Positions 8,148-16,971 of a DNA stretch of 64,000 nucleotides are shown here, in pieces. The first letter of the stretch is position 1, and every line of letters begins with the position of its first letter. Source of the DNA: Sphingopyxis sp. H073 (GTDB taxonomy: Bacteria > Pseudomonadota > Alphaproteobacteria > Sphingomonadales > Sphingomonadaceae); NCBI RefSeq assembly GCF_001468395.1, contig NZ_LNSG01000003.1:469664-533663 (forward strand). The letters run 5' to 3'. The translations under genes were made by a program, and so were the position numbers. The notes beneath the pieces were generated by a model. That model was not told where the DNA came from. It saw only the letters and a program-made list of their open reading frames with translations, and did not search any database.

Positions 8148-8975
8148 ATGACCACGATCACCACCACCGACGGCACGCACATCTTCTACAAGGACTGGGG
8201 TCCGAAGGACGGACAGCCGATCATCTTCTCGCACGGCTGGCCGCTCAGCGCCGACGCCTGGGACGCCCAGATGGTGTTCTTCGCCAACCAGGGCTTCCGC
8301 ACGATCGCCCATGACCGCCGCAGCCATGGCCGCTCGGACCAGGTCTGGGACAACAACAATATGGACCAATATGCCGACGACCTCGCCGAACTGATCGAAC
8401 AGCTCGATCTGAAAGACGTCATCCTCGTCGGCCACTCGACCGGCGGCGGCGAAGTCACCCGCTACATCGGCCGTCATGGCACGACCCGTGTCGCCAAGAT
8501 CGCGCTGATCGGCGCCGTCCCCCCGCTGATGCTCAAGACCGAAGCCAATCCGATCGGTCTGCCGCTCGACGTCTTCGACGGCATCCGCAAGGGCACTTTC
8601 GACAATCGTCCGCAGTTTTTCAAGGACCTGACGCTCCCCTTCTACGGCTACAACCGCGAAGGCGCCGTGATCAGCGAAGCGGTGCGCGACGACTTCGTTC
8701 GCCAGGGCATGAACGGCGGCCTCAAGGGCCTGCTCGACAGCATCCGCGCCTTCTCGGAAAGCGACTTCAACGAAGACCTCAAGAAGTTCGACAAGCCGAC
8801 GCTTGTCCTCCACGGTGACGACGACCAGATCGTCCCCGTCAACGCCTCGGCCCGTTCGACCGTGAAGATCGTCAAACATGCGGTGCTGAAGATCTACGAA
8901 GGCGCCGACCACGGCCTGACCGTCACCCATCAGGACCGGTTCAACGCCGACCTTCTCGACTTCGTCAACGGCTGA
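8148..8975 (+). CDS. Alpha/beta hydrolase, cofactor-free haloperoxidase/esterase type
   Basis: 275 aa. The alpha/beta hydrolase triad is visible: Ser97 in GHSTGG, an Asp near 225 in HGDDDQIVP and His255 in GADHGLTVT. The overall pattern ([27 protein letters not shown]) matches non-haem chloroperoxidases, which are esterases/perhydrolases. GCGAAAGGAA precedes the start at 8148. It is divergent from the GlxA-type regulator and followed by a terminator-like hairpin. Confidence 0.88.
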   Translation: MTTITTTDGTHIFYKDWGPKDGQPIIFSHGWPLSADAWDAQMVFFANQGFRTIAHDRRSHGRSDQVWDNNNMDQYADDLAELIEQLDLKDVILVGHSTGGGEVTRYIGRHGTTRVAKIALIGAVPPLMLKTEANPIGLPLDVFDGIRKGTFDNRPQFFKDLTLPFYGYNREGAVISEAVRDDFVRQGMNGGLKGLLDSIRAFSESDFNEDLKKFDKPTLVLHGDDDQIVPVNASARSTVKIVKHAVLKIYEGADHGLTVTHQDRFNADLLDFVNG

Positions 8976-8982
8976 TACACCG

Positions 8983-9012
8983 GAGGCGCGGGTTCCCCCA
9001 ACCGCGCCTCCT
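8983..9012 (+). terminator. Rho-independent-type terminator after the hydrolase
   Basis: GGAGGCGCGGGTT pairs with AACCGCGCCTCC across a short C-rich loop, with one bulged G, and is followed by the T-rich TCTCTTT. It ends the hydrolase transcript before the membrane protein gene. Confidence 0.65.
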
Positions 9013-9034
9013 CTCTTTCCAAAGGAGACGTGCC

Positions 9035-9529
9035 ATGATCCTCGGTTTGACCATCCCGCAGTTCACCACGCTGCACGTGCTGATCAGTTTCGTCGGCATC
9101 ATCGCCGGGCTGATCGCCCTCCCCGCCTTCGCCCGCGGCCGCATCCTGCCGCGCACGAACGTCATCTTTCTCTGGTTCACGCTGCTCACCAGCCTGACGG
9201 GTTTCCTCTTTCCCTTCGTCGCCTTCACCCCGGCGCTAGGGGTTGGCATCTTCTCGACGCTGATCCTCGCGGTCGCTCTGTGGGCCTGGTACGGCCGCAA
9301 GCTCGCCGGTGGCGCCGCATCGGTCTATGCCGTCACCGCGACGATCGGCCTTTGGCTCAACCTGTTCGTGCTCGTCGTCCAGTCGTTCCTGAAGGTGCCC
9401 GCGCTCAACGCGCTCGCTCCCAACGGCAATGAACCGCCGTTCGCCGCGGCACAGGGCGCGCTGCTGGTCGTGATGATCGGCCTTGGGTATCTCGCCTTCA
9501 AGGCGAGCCGCAAACGCGCGACAGCGTGA
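9035..9529 (+). CDS. Small integral membrane protein, hypothetical
   Basis: 164 aa with four predicted transmembrane segments (about residues 10-30, 43-65, 68-86 and 95-115) and a possible fifth at 138-158. AAAGGAGA sits at good distance from the ATG. There is no catalytic motif and the family was not recognised. It lies in the same direction as the hydrolase but behind a terminator-like hairpin. Confidence 0.65.
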   Translation: MILGLTIPQFTTLHVLISFVGIIAGLIALPAFARGRILPRTNVIFLWFTLLTSLTGFLFPFVAFTPALGVGIFSTLILAVALWAWYGRKLAGGAASVYAVTATIGLWLNLFVLVVQSFLKVPALNALAPNGNEPPFAAAQGALLVVMIGLGYLAFKASRKRATA

Positions 9530-9542
9530 ATGGAGGGCCGTG

Positions 9543-9628
9543 TGTCCCCGCGCAGGCGGGGACCCATCTCCCGCCGGTTCGGACTGGCGCCGACTGGAGA
9601 TGGGCTCCCGCCTTCGCGGGAGCACGGA
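9543..9628. repeat. Palindromic intergenic repeat (CCCCGC class)
   Basis: Inverted arms CCCCGCGCAGGCGGGG and CTCCCGCCTTCGCGGGAG flank a GATGGG/CCCATC pair. It may act as a bidirectional terminator or mRNA stabiliser; its role is not known. Confidence 0.6.
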
Positions 9629-9668
9629 CTATTTCATTTGGCGGGCAACTTGCCCTAGAAGCGCCGCC

Positions 9669-10559
9669 ATGACCGCCTCTAACCACCCCGACAAAGTTCG
9701 CGTCGCCGCCGTCCAATACGGCCTCCGCGGAATTTCCGGCCCCGAAGATTTCGAGCGCCAAGTCGAATATTTCGTCCTCTCCGCCGCCGACTATGGCTGC
9801 GACTTTATCACCTTCCCCGAACTCTTCCCGATGCAATTGCTTTCGTCGGGCGAGCGCCTTCCAGCCTCCGAAGCGATCGCCACGATCGACGCCCTCACCC
9901 CGCGCTTCACGGCCTTCATGACCGACCTCGCGCAGCGCTACCGCATCAACATCGTCGGTGGTTCGCACCCCGTTCGCATCGGCACCGGCGCGACGCGCAA
10001 TCGCTGCCATATCTTCCTCCGCGACGGCAGCGCCCACTACCGTGACAAGCTCCACCCCACGCCGTCCGAGCGCGAGGCATGGGGCATCGAAGGCGGCACC
10101 GCGCGCGACGCCGACGTGATCGAAACCGACTGCGGACCCGTCGGCGTCATGATCTGCTACGACAGCGAGTTTCCCGAACTACCCCGCCGCCTGATCGACC
10201 GGGGCGCCGAAATCCTCTTCGTCCCCTATTGCACCGACGACCGCCGCGGGCACCTCCGCGTCCGCTATTGCTGCGCCGCGCGGGCGGTCGAGAACCAATG
10301 CTATGTCGTCACCGCAGGCGTCACCGGCAATCTGCCCGACGTTTTCAACATGGACATCCACCACGCCGAAAGCGCGATCCTGACCCCGTCGGACATGCCC
10401 TTCGCCCGCGACGGCATCGCCGCCGAGGTCACGCCGAACAGCGAAGGCATGGCGATCGCCGACCTCTCGCTTGCCGACCTCAGGCAAGCACGCGCCAACG
10501 GGGCGGTCCGCAACCTCGCCGACCGCCGCCTCGACCTCTATCGCGTTGACTGGAACTGA
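9669..10559 (+). CDS. Carbon-nitrogen hydrolase (nitrilase superfamily)
   Basis: 296 aa. The Glu-Lys-Cys triad of the superfamily is present: Glu51 in TFPELFP, Lys127 in RDKLHPT and Cys163 in MICYDSEFPE. The enzyme cleaves a C-N bond (amide, nitrile or carbamoyl); the substrate cannot be deduced. The start at 9669 (MTASNHPD) lies just past the palindromic repeat. Confidence 0.88.
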   Translation: MTASNHPDKVRVAAVQYGLRGISGPEDFERQVEYFVLSAADYGCDFITFPELFPMQLLSSGERLPASEAIATIDALTPRFTAFMTDLAQRYRINIVGGSHPVRIGTGATRNRCHIFLRDGSAHYRDKLHPTPSEREAWGIEGGTARDADVIETDCGPVGVMICYDSEFPELPRRLIDRGAEILFVPYCTDDRRGHLRVRYCCAARAVENQCYVVTAGVTGNLPDVFNMDIHHAESAILTPSDMPFARDGIAAEVTPNSEGMAIADLSLADLRQARANGAVRNLADRRLDLYRVDWN

Positions 10560-10641
10560 AGACGACGCCAGCGCATCCCTCTTGCGCGACTTTCCCTTTA
10601 CGTTAAGGTAAGTTTCAAACAGCAACCGGAGAGTGTGATTC

Positions 10642-11613
10642 ATGAGCCTTCCCCCGATCTTCGACCGCCTGCGCCTGCCTGTCATCGGCTCGCCGCTGTT
10701 CATCGTGTCGGGACCCGAACTCGTCGTCGCCCAGTGCAAGGCGGGCGTCGTCGGAAGCTTCCCCGCGCTCAACGCGCGCCCTCAGTCGCTGCTCGACGAA
10801 TGGCTCCACCAGATCACCGAGGAACTTGGCGCATGGGACCGCGACAACCCCGATCGCCTCTCGGCGCCCTATGCGGTCAACCAGATCGTCCACAAATCGA
10901 ACGACCGGCTCGAACAGGATATCGCGACCTGCGCCAAGTGGAAGGTGCCGATCACGATCACGTCGCTCGGCGCGCGGGAGGAACTCAATCAGGCAGTCCA
11001 CAGCTGGGGCGGCATCACGCTGCATGACGTCATCGACGACCGCTTCGCGCGCAAGGCCGTCGAAAAGGGCGCCGACGGCCTGATCCCCGTCGCCGCGGGC
11101 GCGGGCGGCCACGCCGGCCGCCAGTCGCCTTTCGCGCTGGTGCAGGAAATCCGCGAATGGTTCGACGGTCCGATTGCGCTGTCGGGGGCGATCGGCCACG
11201 GCCGCTCGATCCTCGCCGCGCAGGCGTGCGGTGCCGACCTAGCCTATATCGGCAGCGCCTTCATCGCCACCGCCGAAGCCAACGCCGATCCGGGCTACAA
11301 AAACGGCATCGTCGAGGGCCGCGCGGCCGACATTGTCTATTCGAACCTCTTTACCGGCGTCCACGGCAATTATCTTCGCCAGTCGATCGTCGCTGCAGGC
11401 ATGGACCCCGACAACCTGCCCGAGGGCGACCTCAAGACGATGAACTTCGGTTCGGGTGGCAACACCAAGGCGAAGGCATGGAAGGACATCTGGGGTTCGG
11501 GACAGGGTATCGGTTCGGTCTCGGCGGTGCGCCCGGTCGCTGAATTCGTCGCCGAACTCGAGGCGCAATACCTCGCCGCCCGCCGCGAACTCGAAGCGAA
11601 GGTGCGCCTTTGA
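10642..11613 (+). CDS. Nitronate monooxygenase-type NAD(P)H-dependent flavin oxidoreductase
   Basis: 323 aa, FMN-binding TIM barrel. The motifs VAAGAGGHAG and LSGAIGHGRSILAAQACGADL are the phosphate-binding loops of 2-nitropropane dioxygenase-like proteins, and the N-terminal LRLPVIGSPLFIVSGPELV is typical. Members oxidise nitronates or reduce quinones or enoyl compounds. CCGGAGAG precedes the start. TTACGTTAAGGTAA at 10598 resembles a MerR-type operator. Confidence 0.85.
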   Translation: MSLPPIFDRLRLPVIGSPLFIVSGPELVVAQCKAGVVGSFPALNARPQSLLDEWLHQITEELGAWDRDNPDRLSAPYAVNQIVHKSNDRLEQDIATCAKWKVPITITSLGAREELNQAVHSWGGITLHDVIDDRFARKAVEKGADGLIPVAAGAGGHAGRQSPFALVQEIREWFDGPIALSGAIGHGRSILAAQACGADLAYIGSAFIATAEANADPGYKNGIVEGRAADIVYSNLFTGVHGNYLRQSIVAAGMDPDNLPEGDLKTMNFGSGGNTKAKAWKDIWGSGQGIGSVSAVRPVAEFVAELEAQYLAARRELEAKVRL

Positions 11614-11674
11614 GCCCCGCCGCCGATCTGTCGGCGATGACGGCCTAGGGGTGGGGAGCTGCCGTTCTCTATTT

Positions 11675-11757
11675 CCGTTCGTGTCGAGCGAAGTCGAGAC
11701 ACCCGGCAGCCTTGCGCCTAGCCCGAGGGGCATCTCGACTTCGCTCGATGCGAACGG
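11675..11757. repeat. Inverted repeat (GAGCGAAGTCGAG class)
   Basis: GTGTCGAGCGAAGTCGAGAC and the inverted arm TCTCGACTTCGCTCGATG face each other across about 35 bp, between two convergent genes. A second copy is at 41227. Confidence 0.65.
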
Positions 11758-11806
11758 ATTAGGTTGGGCGTCACGTCCACTTCCGGTCGAAACCAGCCAT
11801 TCCACC

Positions 11807-12286
11807 CTACGCGCCAAACAGCTTGTCGATCGCCTCGTCCAGATAGGGCCGGTTGGCGAACAGCCGCATCGGATCGCGGCGGTTGAGCCAGAAGCCGCCG
11901 CCGTGCCGGTCGGTCAGCGCGCGCCGTATCGTGTCCTGCAACAGGCCGAGACGCATGATCGCCGTGCGCCGCGCCAGGGCGAGATCGGCCCCAGCCTGTC
12001 CCGTGAAATGCACCCTTATCTGTTCGACGCGCGCCACCAGCACGTCGCTATAGCCATGATGCGGCCCGCGGTGCAGCGCATGACCCGACCATAAGGCTGT
12101 GCGCTCGCAAGCGGGCAGCATCAGCCCGTTTCGTTCGAACCGGTTGAGAGCGAAGCCCTGCGAATGGAGCGCGTCGAACATCGCCGCCATCTGCTCCCGG
12201 CCCTGCAACGCGAGGGGGATCAGGTGATGGCGCTGAAAGCCGGGAAGCGGCGGCGGAGCGCCCTGCCAGCGCCGTGATGCCGTCAA
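11807..12286 (-). CDS. AHH-family nuclease-like protein (HNH/EndoVII superfamily)
   Basis: 159 aa if translation begins at the TTG at 12286, which overlaps the upstream gene's stop (TTGA). The motif FQRHHLIP (residues 17-24), then NGLMLPA, then LHRGPHHGYSDVL follows the AHH pattern: the paired His, the NG-x-x-LP segment and the H-x-x-Y element of the nuclease core. AHH domains are common in polymorphic toxins, but here there is no delivery domain. The longer open frame upstream lies inside the preceding gene. Confidence 0.6.
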   Translation of the reverse strand: MTASRRWQGAPPPLPGFQRHHLIPLALQGREQMAAMFDALHSQGFALNRFERNGLMLPACERTALWSGHALHRGPHHGYSDVLVARVEQIRVHFTGQAGADLALARRTAIMRLGLLQDTIRRALTDRHGGGFWLNRRDPMRLFANRPYLDEAIDKLFGA

Positions 12287-13107
12287 AAGCTGCTGCCGAA
12301 TTCCACCATAACCGTCGCGCCGCCGTCTTTGCGGCCGCGCCCCGGCGACAACGACACCCATTCGCCGGGATTGAGCCCACGCATCCGCCGCGCATCGGCG
12401 ACCGGGCCATGAAGCATGATGTCGAGCGCCAGCCGCGAAAGCCGCTTGACCATTTCGGCGACCGTCCACCCGGCCGGCATCCGGCCTTCCAGTTCCTGGC
12501 CCCCGAACAGGGCCAGCCCGCGCGTCCGCACGGCCGCCCCCACGCCGCTATCGGCGAGGCGAAAGGCGATCAGGTGCAGCACCGGCGGCATACCGCTCGC
12601 CAGCATTTCGGTCACGGCTGCACGAAATTGCTCTGCCTCCGACCACAGGCGCGCCGGCGACCAGAAATAATGGCTCGCGTCGAGAAGGTCGATCAACAGC
12701 ACCTGCATCTTGAAGATTTCGCGCAGCCGTGTCGACTGGGTGCGATCGTCGGCAATGCGCGGCTCTTCGAAAAACACCCACGCCTGCCCGGCATCATTCC
12801 AATCCGGCGGCAAGGACGCAGCGAGTCGGCTCGTCGCGGGATGATCCGGATCGGCGCATTCGATAGCGGCTGCAGACGCTTGCCCGGCGAGCAGCGCGAC
12901 CTCGCCAAAGCGCAGCCGTAATAGCCGCCCGTCAATCAGCGCGCCGGCGTTATCCGCCCGCTCGACCCGCTCGGGCCGGAGCCCCATCCGCCGGAAAGCG
13001 GCTTCGACTTCGTCCGGGGCGGCGCCGGCAAGCGCCCTTCCGACAACCAGCGCAAAGGGTTCCGGACAGGCCGGACGGGTCGATTGATCGCTGAGCCCCG
13101 ACTGCAT
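12283..13107 (-). CDS. Hypothetical protein coupled to the AHH gene
   Basis: 274 aa from the ATG at 13107, which has AGGGGG upstream; a GTG at 13119 is an alternative. No signal peptide. The segment DLLDASHYFWSPARLWSEAE and later MRGLNPGEWVSLSPGRG recall DUF4261-like proteins, but the match is weak. It overlaps the AHH nuclease-like gene by 4 bp, so the two products are probably made together; a regulator, carrier or immunity role is possible but not shown. Confidence 0.5.
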   Translation of the reverse strand: MQSGLSDQSTRPACPEPFALVVGRALAGAAPDEVEAAFRRMGLRPERVERADNAGALIDGRLLRLRFGEVALLAGQASAAAIECADPDHPATSRLAASLPPDWNDAGQAWVFFEEPRIADDRTQSTRLREIFKMQVLLIDLLDASHYFWSPARLWSEAEQFRAAVTEMLASGMPPVLHLIAFRLADSGVGAAVRTRGLALFGGQELEGRMPAGWTVAEMVKRLSRLALDIMLHGPVADARRMRGLNPGEWVSLSPGRGRKDGGATVMVEFGSSF

Positions 13108-13209
13108 GATGCTGGTCACCCCCTACGGGTTCACCCTTGCATCGCAAGGCTTGCCAAAATGTTCAAATGCTTATTCGAACATTGCAGCAAGTTAACCGCG
13201 CCGATCCGG

Positions 13210-15171
13210 TCAGATCGCGACCTGGCTTCCCAGTTCGACCACCCGGTTGGTCGGCAGGCGGAAATATTCCATCGCGCTTTCCGAATTGCGCAGCATCCAT
13301 GCGAACAGTTTTTCGCGCCAGATCGGCATTCCCGGCTTGCTCGCCGCGATCAGCGTCTGGCGCGACAGGAAAAAGCTCGTCTCCAGCATCTTGAACTCGC
13401 CGCCGCAGCCCGTCGTGCGCTTGAGCGCCTCGGGCACGTCGACCGGCTGCATGAAGCCGTAATTCAGCACCAGCCTATGGAACCCCTGCCCCAGCGCCTC
13501 GAGCTGGCACAGCTTCGATTCGGGGACGAAAGGCACATCGGCGATCTTGATCGTCAGCAGGATGATCCGCTCGTGCAACACCTTGTTGTGCTTGAGGTTG
13601 TGGAGCAGCGCATGAGGCACCCCGTCCGAGGAGGAGGTCATGAACACCGCCGTCCCTGGGACGCGCGTCGCGCTGTTCGCGGCGGATTTGACGAAGACCG
13701 GAATCGGCATCGCCCCCTCGGCCATTTCCTGCTGCATCAGCTTGCGTCCGCGCGACCATGTCGTCAGCAACGTGAAGATCGTCAGGCCGATCGCCAGCGG
13801 CACCCAGCCGCCATCGGGCACCTTGATCAGGTTCGCGCCGAAATAGGCGATATCGACGATGAAGAAGACCGCCAGCACCGGCAGCGCCTTCCACGCCGGC
13901 CAGCGCCACAGCACGAACAGCACGACGCTCATCAGGCAGGTGTCGATGAACATCGCGCCGGTCACCGCGATGCCATAGGCGGCGGCGAGGTTGCTCGACG
14001 ATCCGAAGAACAGCACGAGCAGGATGACCATCACCATCAGCCCCCAGTTGACGATCGGGATATAGATCTGCCCCTGCGCCGACGCGCTGGTGTGGTCGAC
14101 GCGGAGGCGCGGCATGAAACCCAGCTGGATCGCCTGCTGCGTCAGCGAGAAGGCGCCCGATATCACCGCCTGGCTCGCGATGATCGTCGCGAGCAGCGCC
14201 AGGACCACCACCGGCACGCGCCACGCCTCGGGCATCATCAGGAAGAAGGGGTCCTGGATCAGCTGCGCGGTCGGCGCGACCTCGGCCGCGAGCACCATCG
14301 CGCCCTGCCCCATATAGTTGAGCATCAGCGCCGGCAGCACGAAGCACAGCCAGCTGAGCCCGATCGGCGCGCGTCCGAAATGCCCCATGTCAGCGTACAG
14401 CGCTTCCGCCCCCGTCACCGCGAGCACCACCGCGCCCAGCGCGATGAATGCCGTGAAGCCGTCGTAATAGAAAAAGCGCAGCGCGTTGATCGGATTGAGC
14501 GTGTGCATGATGATCGACGGGTGGTCGAGGATATGCATGATCCCCAGCACCGCCAGCATCGTGAAATAGAGCAGCATGATCGGCCCGAACAGCGCCCCGA
14601 CCTTCGCCGTCCCGCGCGACTGGATCGCGAACAGCCCGATCAGGATCGCCAGCGCGATCGGCACGATATAGGGCTCGAACCCGCGGCTCACATATTGCAG
14701 ACCCTCGGTCGCCGACAGCACCGACATCGCCGGGGTGATCATGCTGTCGCCATAGAAGAGCGCGGTCGCGAACACGCCCAGCAGCACGATCGGCCACGTC
14801 CAGCGCTTGCCTTCCGATTGGCGGCTGATCAGCGCGAGCAGCGCCAGGCTGCCCCCTTCGCCCTTGTTGTCGGCGCGCATGATCGTCAGCACATATTTGA
14901 ACGTCACGACCAGCATCATCGACCAGAAGACGAGGCTCAGCACGCCATAGATATGGAGCTGGTCGGCCTCGATAGAATGGTGGCCGGCAAAGGTCTCGCG
15001 AAACGCGTACAGCGGGCTCGTCCCGATGTCGCCGAACACCACGCCGACCGCGCCGACGGCAAGCTTCAGCTTGCTATCGCTATGATGTCCGTGGCCGTAA
15101 TGGACCGTTTCGGCGGCAGCAGTCGAGGCGGATACCGCCCCGGTTGCTGCCTGTTGCGACTCAGCAGTCAT
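13210..15171 (-). CDS. kup: KUP-type potassium uptake protein
   Basis: 653 aa, the usual KUP length. The N-terminal membrane part contains [18 protein letters not shown], the family signature, and about 12 transmembrane segments; the C-terminal cytoplasmic tail starts near residue 450. It is a proton-coupled K+ importer of the inner membrane. It stands alone, upstream of and convergent to nothing obvious, with a 70-bp gap after the ccm operon. Confidence 0.96.
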   Translation of the reverse strand: MTAESQQAATGAVSASTAAAETVHYGHGHHSDSKLKLAVGAVGVVFGDIGTSPLYAFRETFAGHHSIEADQLHIYGVLSLVFWSMMLVVTFKYVLTIMRADNKGEGGSLALLALISRQSEGKRWTWPIVLLGVFATALFYGDSMITPAMSVLSATEGLQYVSRGFEPYIVPIALAILIGLFAIQSRGTAKVGALFGPIMLLYFTMLAVLGIMHILDHPSIIMHTLNPINALRFFYYDGFTAFIALGAVVLAVTGAEALYADMGHFGRAPIGLSWLCFVLPALMLNYMGQGAMVLAAEVAPTAQLIQDPFFLMMPEAWRVPVVVLALLATIIASQAVISGAFSLTQQAIQLGFMPRLRVDHTSASAQGQIYIPIVNWGLMVMVILLVLFFGSSSNLAAAYGIAVTGAMFIDTCLMSVVLFVLWRWPAWKALPVLAVFFIVDIAYFGANLIKVPDGGWVPLAIGLTIFTLLTTWSRGRKLMQQEMAEGAMPIPVFVKSAANSATRVPGTAVFMTSSSDGVPHALLHNLKHNKVLHERIILLTIKIADVPFVPESKLCQLEALGQGFHRLVLNYGFMQPVDVPEALKRTTGCGGEFKMLETSFFLSRQTLIAASKPGMPIWREKLFAWMLRNSESAMEYFRLPTNRVVELGSQVAI

Positions 15172-15227
15172 TGCGCGCCTTTAGACGAGCTTGCCCGATG
15201 ATAATAGGTTCCAAATCGGAACGCACC

Positions 15228-15890
15228 TCAGCGGGCGGCCGATGCCGCAGCGGGCGTTTCGGGCGGCAGCGCCGGCCCCATCGCCTCGCGCAGTTGTGCA
15301 AGTCGCATCTCGAGATCCGGCCGCCACGGCGCCCCTTCGGGCGAGCGCGCAAGGAGGCCGCTCCACACCGCCTCGGCGCCTTTCAGGTCGCCGCTCTGCG
15401 CCATCGCGAGCCCGGCGAAGAAGGGCGGCGCCGGATGGCTCGGATCACGCTTCGCCGCCTCGTCGAACGCCAGCGCCGCCGCGGGCGACATCACCCCGCC
15501 GCCATGCGCGACGAGCGCATTGCCGAGCCCGACCCACAGGTCGACATTGTCGGGATATTTCTGCAGCCCCTTTTCGAGCGCCTGCGCCGCGAGCGCGGTC
15601 TTGCCCGTCCGCATGAAGCCGTCGGACATGCCGATCCACTGCGCCGCGGGGCCGAAGCGGTCGGCCATCCCCTGCTGACGGTCGGTGATCGCCTCGCCGA
15701 AACCATCGGGCTCGGCCGCCTTCGCGACCGGATGGCCGGGCAGCGACGGGCTCCCCTGCAAGGCATAGCCCGCGAGCCCCAGCATCACCGCCGCCCCCGC
15801 GAGCGGCCGCGACGCGGCGGGCAGCTTGCCGAGCCAGAAGATGCCGCCGACGGTCGCCAGCGCGGCGAGCAGGATCCAGAGCCAGATCAT
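15228..15890 (-). CDS. ccmI: Cytochrome c biogenesis protein CcmI (CycH), TPR type
   Basis: 220 aa: an N-terminal membrane segment (IWLWILLAALATVGGIFWLG), a second near residue 30-45, then tetratricopeptide repeats (residues about 80-190; FMRTGKTALAAQALEKGLQ, YPDNVDLWVGLGNAL). CcmI presents apocytochrome c to the haem ligation complex in the periplasm. The start overlaps the ccmH stop (ATGA). It is shorter than E. coli-type fusions, as is common in alphaproteobacteria. Confidence 0.88.
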   Translation of the reverse strand: MIWLWILLAALATVGGIFWLGKLPAASRPLAGAAVMLGLAGYALQGSPSLPGHPVAKAAEPDGFGEAITDRQQGMADRFGPAAQWIGMSDGFMRTGKTALAAQALEKGLQKYPDNVDLWVGLGNALVAHGGGVMSPAAALAFDEAAKRDPSHPAPPFFAGLAMAQSGDLKGAEAVWSGLLARSPEGAPWRPDLEMRLAQLREAMGPALPPETPAAASAAR

Positions 15891-16312
15891 ATCTCGCTCT
15901 CCCCGTCGCCATCGCTCCGCCGGAACCGCCCGAAGGCGAGCCAGCCGCCGAGCGCAAGAAACAATAGAGGCCCGAACCAGAGCAGCGCGGTCGCCGCATC
16001 GAGCGGCGGGTCATAGGTCACCCAATTGCCATAGCGCGCGACAAGCCACTTGCGGATCGCATCGGGGCTCTCGCCCGCCGCGATCTTCGTGCGCACCTCG
16101 TGCCGCATGTCGCCCGCGAGCGGCGCATCGCTGTCGGCAATCGACTGCCCTTGACAGACAAGGCAGCGCAGCGTCTCCATCAACGCCTTCGCCTTCGCCT
16201 CCTGCGCCGGATCGCGGAGCTGCTGATAGGCATAGGGTGCCGGTGGCAGCCGGTCCTGGGCGGTAGCAGACGCCCCGGCAAAACACGCAAGCACCGCGAG
16301 GAAAAAAGCCAT
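15887..16312 (-). CDS. ccmH: Cytochrome c maturation protein CcmH/CcmL
   Basis: 141 aa from the ATG at 16312, which gives a clean signal peptide (MAFFLAVLACFAGASATA); upstream in-frame codons lie in a palindromic repeat. The redox motif LRCLVCQ (Cys50, Cys53) is that of CcmH, which reduces apocytochrome c thiols before haem attachment. A C-terminal transmembrane helix (ALLWFGPLLFLALGGWLAF) anchors it. It overlaps ccmI by 4 bp. Confidence 0.92.
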   Translation of the reverse strand: MAFFLAVLACFAGASATAQDRLPPAPYAYQQLRDPAQEAKAKALMETLRCLVCQGQSIADSDAPLAGDMRHEVRTKIAAGESPDAIRKWLVARYGNWVTYDPPLDAATALLWFGPLLFLALGGWLAFGRFRRSDGDGESEI

Positions 16313-16314
16313 CG

Positions 16315-16427
16315 CGCCCCTGCGAAGGCAGGGGCCCATCACCGGGAGGCGCGTCATCAGGCCACGGGCTGCGCCAAACCGCGAGAGCACAAGATGGGCC
16401 CCTGCCTGCGCAGGGGCGCGGAGGTCT
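16315..16427. repeat. Palindromic repeat between ccmG and ccmH
   Basis: CCCCTGCGAAGGCAGGGG and the inverted CCCCTGCCTGCGCAGGGG flank about 75 bp. It sits inside the ccm operon, so if transcribed it would fold into a large hairpin between ccmG and ccmH and could lower or stabilise downstream message. Confidence 0.6.
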
Positions 16428-16440
16428 TGCGCCGCCCCCC

Positions 16441-16971
16441 TCACTTCATCGCCTCCAGCTTGGCGATGATCTCGGGCACCTGCTCCTGCAGGATCACGCC
16501 CTGGATCTGCTCGCGGATGATCCCCTTGCCGTCGATCAGGAAGGTTTCGGGCACGCCCGACGAGCCGAGCGCGATCTGGACGCTGCTCTGCTGGTCCGAC
16601 CCGATCCGGTCGAACGGATTGCCGTTTTCGCGCAGGAAGGCCGCGACATCGTCGGGCCGGTCGCGGATCGCGATGCCGTCGATCGGCACGCCCGCCGCCT
16701 TCAGCGCCTCAAGCTGCGGCGCCTCGGCACGGCACGGGATGCACCAGCTCGCGAACACATTGACCAGCCGCGGCTTGCCGTCGGCGAGCTGGCTGCTCTT
16801 CAGCCCCTCGACCCCCGCCGTCGCGGGCGGCAGGTCGAACAGCGGCATCGGTTTGTTGATCCACTGCGACTGGATCAGCGTCTCGGCGGGCACCGTCAGG
16901 CGATAGACGAAGGCGCCGAACAGCAGCCCCATGATCGCCAGCGGCACGAACAGGACCCAGCGGCTCCTCAT
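16441..16971 (-). CDS. ccmG: Thiol:disulfide interchange protein CcmG/DsbE
   Basis: 176 aa. One N-terminal transmembrane helix (LFVPLAIMGLLFGAFVYRL) is followed by a periplasmic thioredoxin domain with WCIPC (Cys77, Cys80) and a cis-proline loop (GVPETFLIDGKG). It keeps cytochrome c and CcmH cysteines reduced for haem ligation. The start overlaps the ccmF stop (ATGA), and the palindromic repeat follows the gene. Confidence 0.94.
   Translation of the reverse strand: MRSRWVLFVPLAIMGLLFGAFVYRLTVPAETLIQSQWINKPMPLFDLPPATAGVEGLKSSQLADGKPRLVNVFASWCIPCRAEAPQLEALKAAGVPIDGIAIRDRPDDVAAFLRENGNPFDRIGSDQQSSVQIALGSSGVPETFLIDGKGIIREQIQGVILQEQVPEIIAKLEAMK

Noticed and set aside
12287..12469. N-terminal extension of the AHH protein
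   Set aside because: It lies wholly inside the upstream gene in another frame and is Arg-rich with no conserved pattern; the TTG at the stop overlap is a better start.
13210..15201. Long plus-strand open frame of about 705 codons opposite kup
   Set aside because: It is Arg/His-rich with no domain and is the antisense shadow of the clear kup gene; similar long frames opposite alaS, cckA, secD and the M13 peptidase gene were rejected for the same reason.
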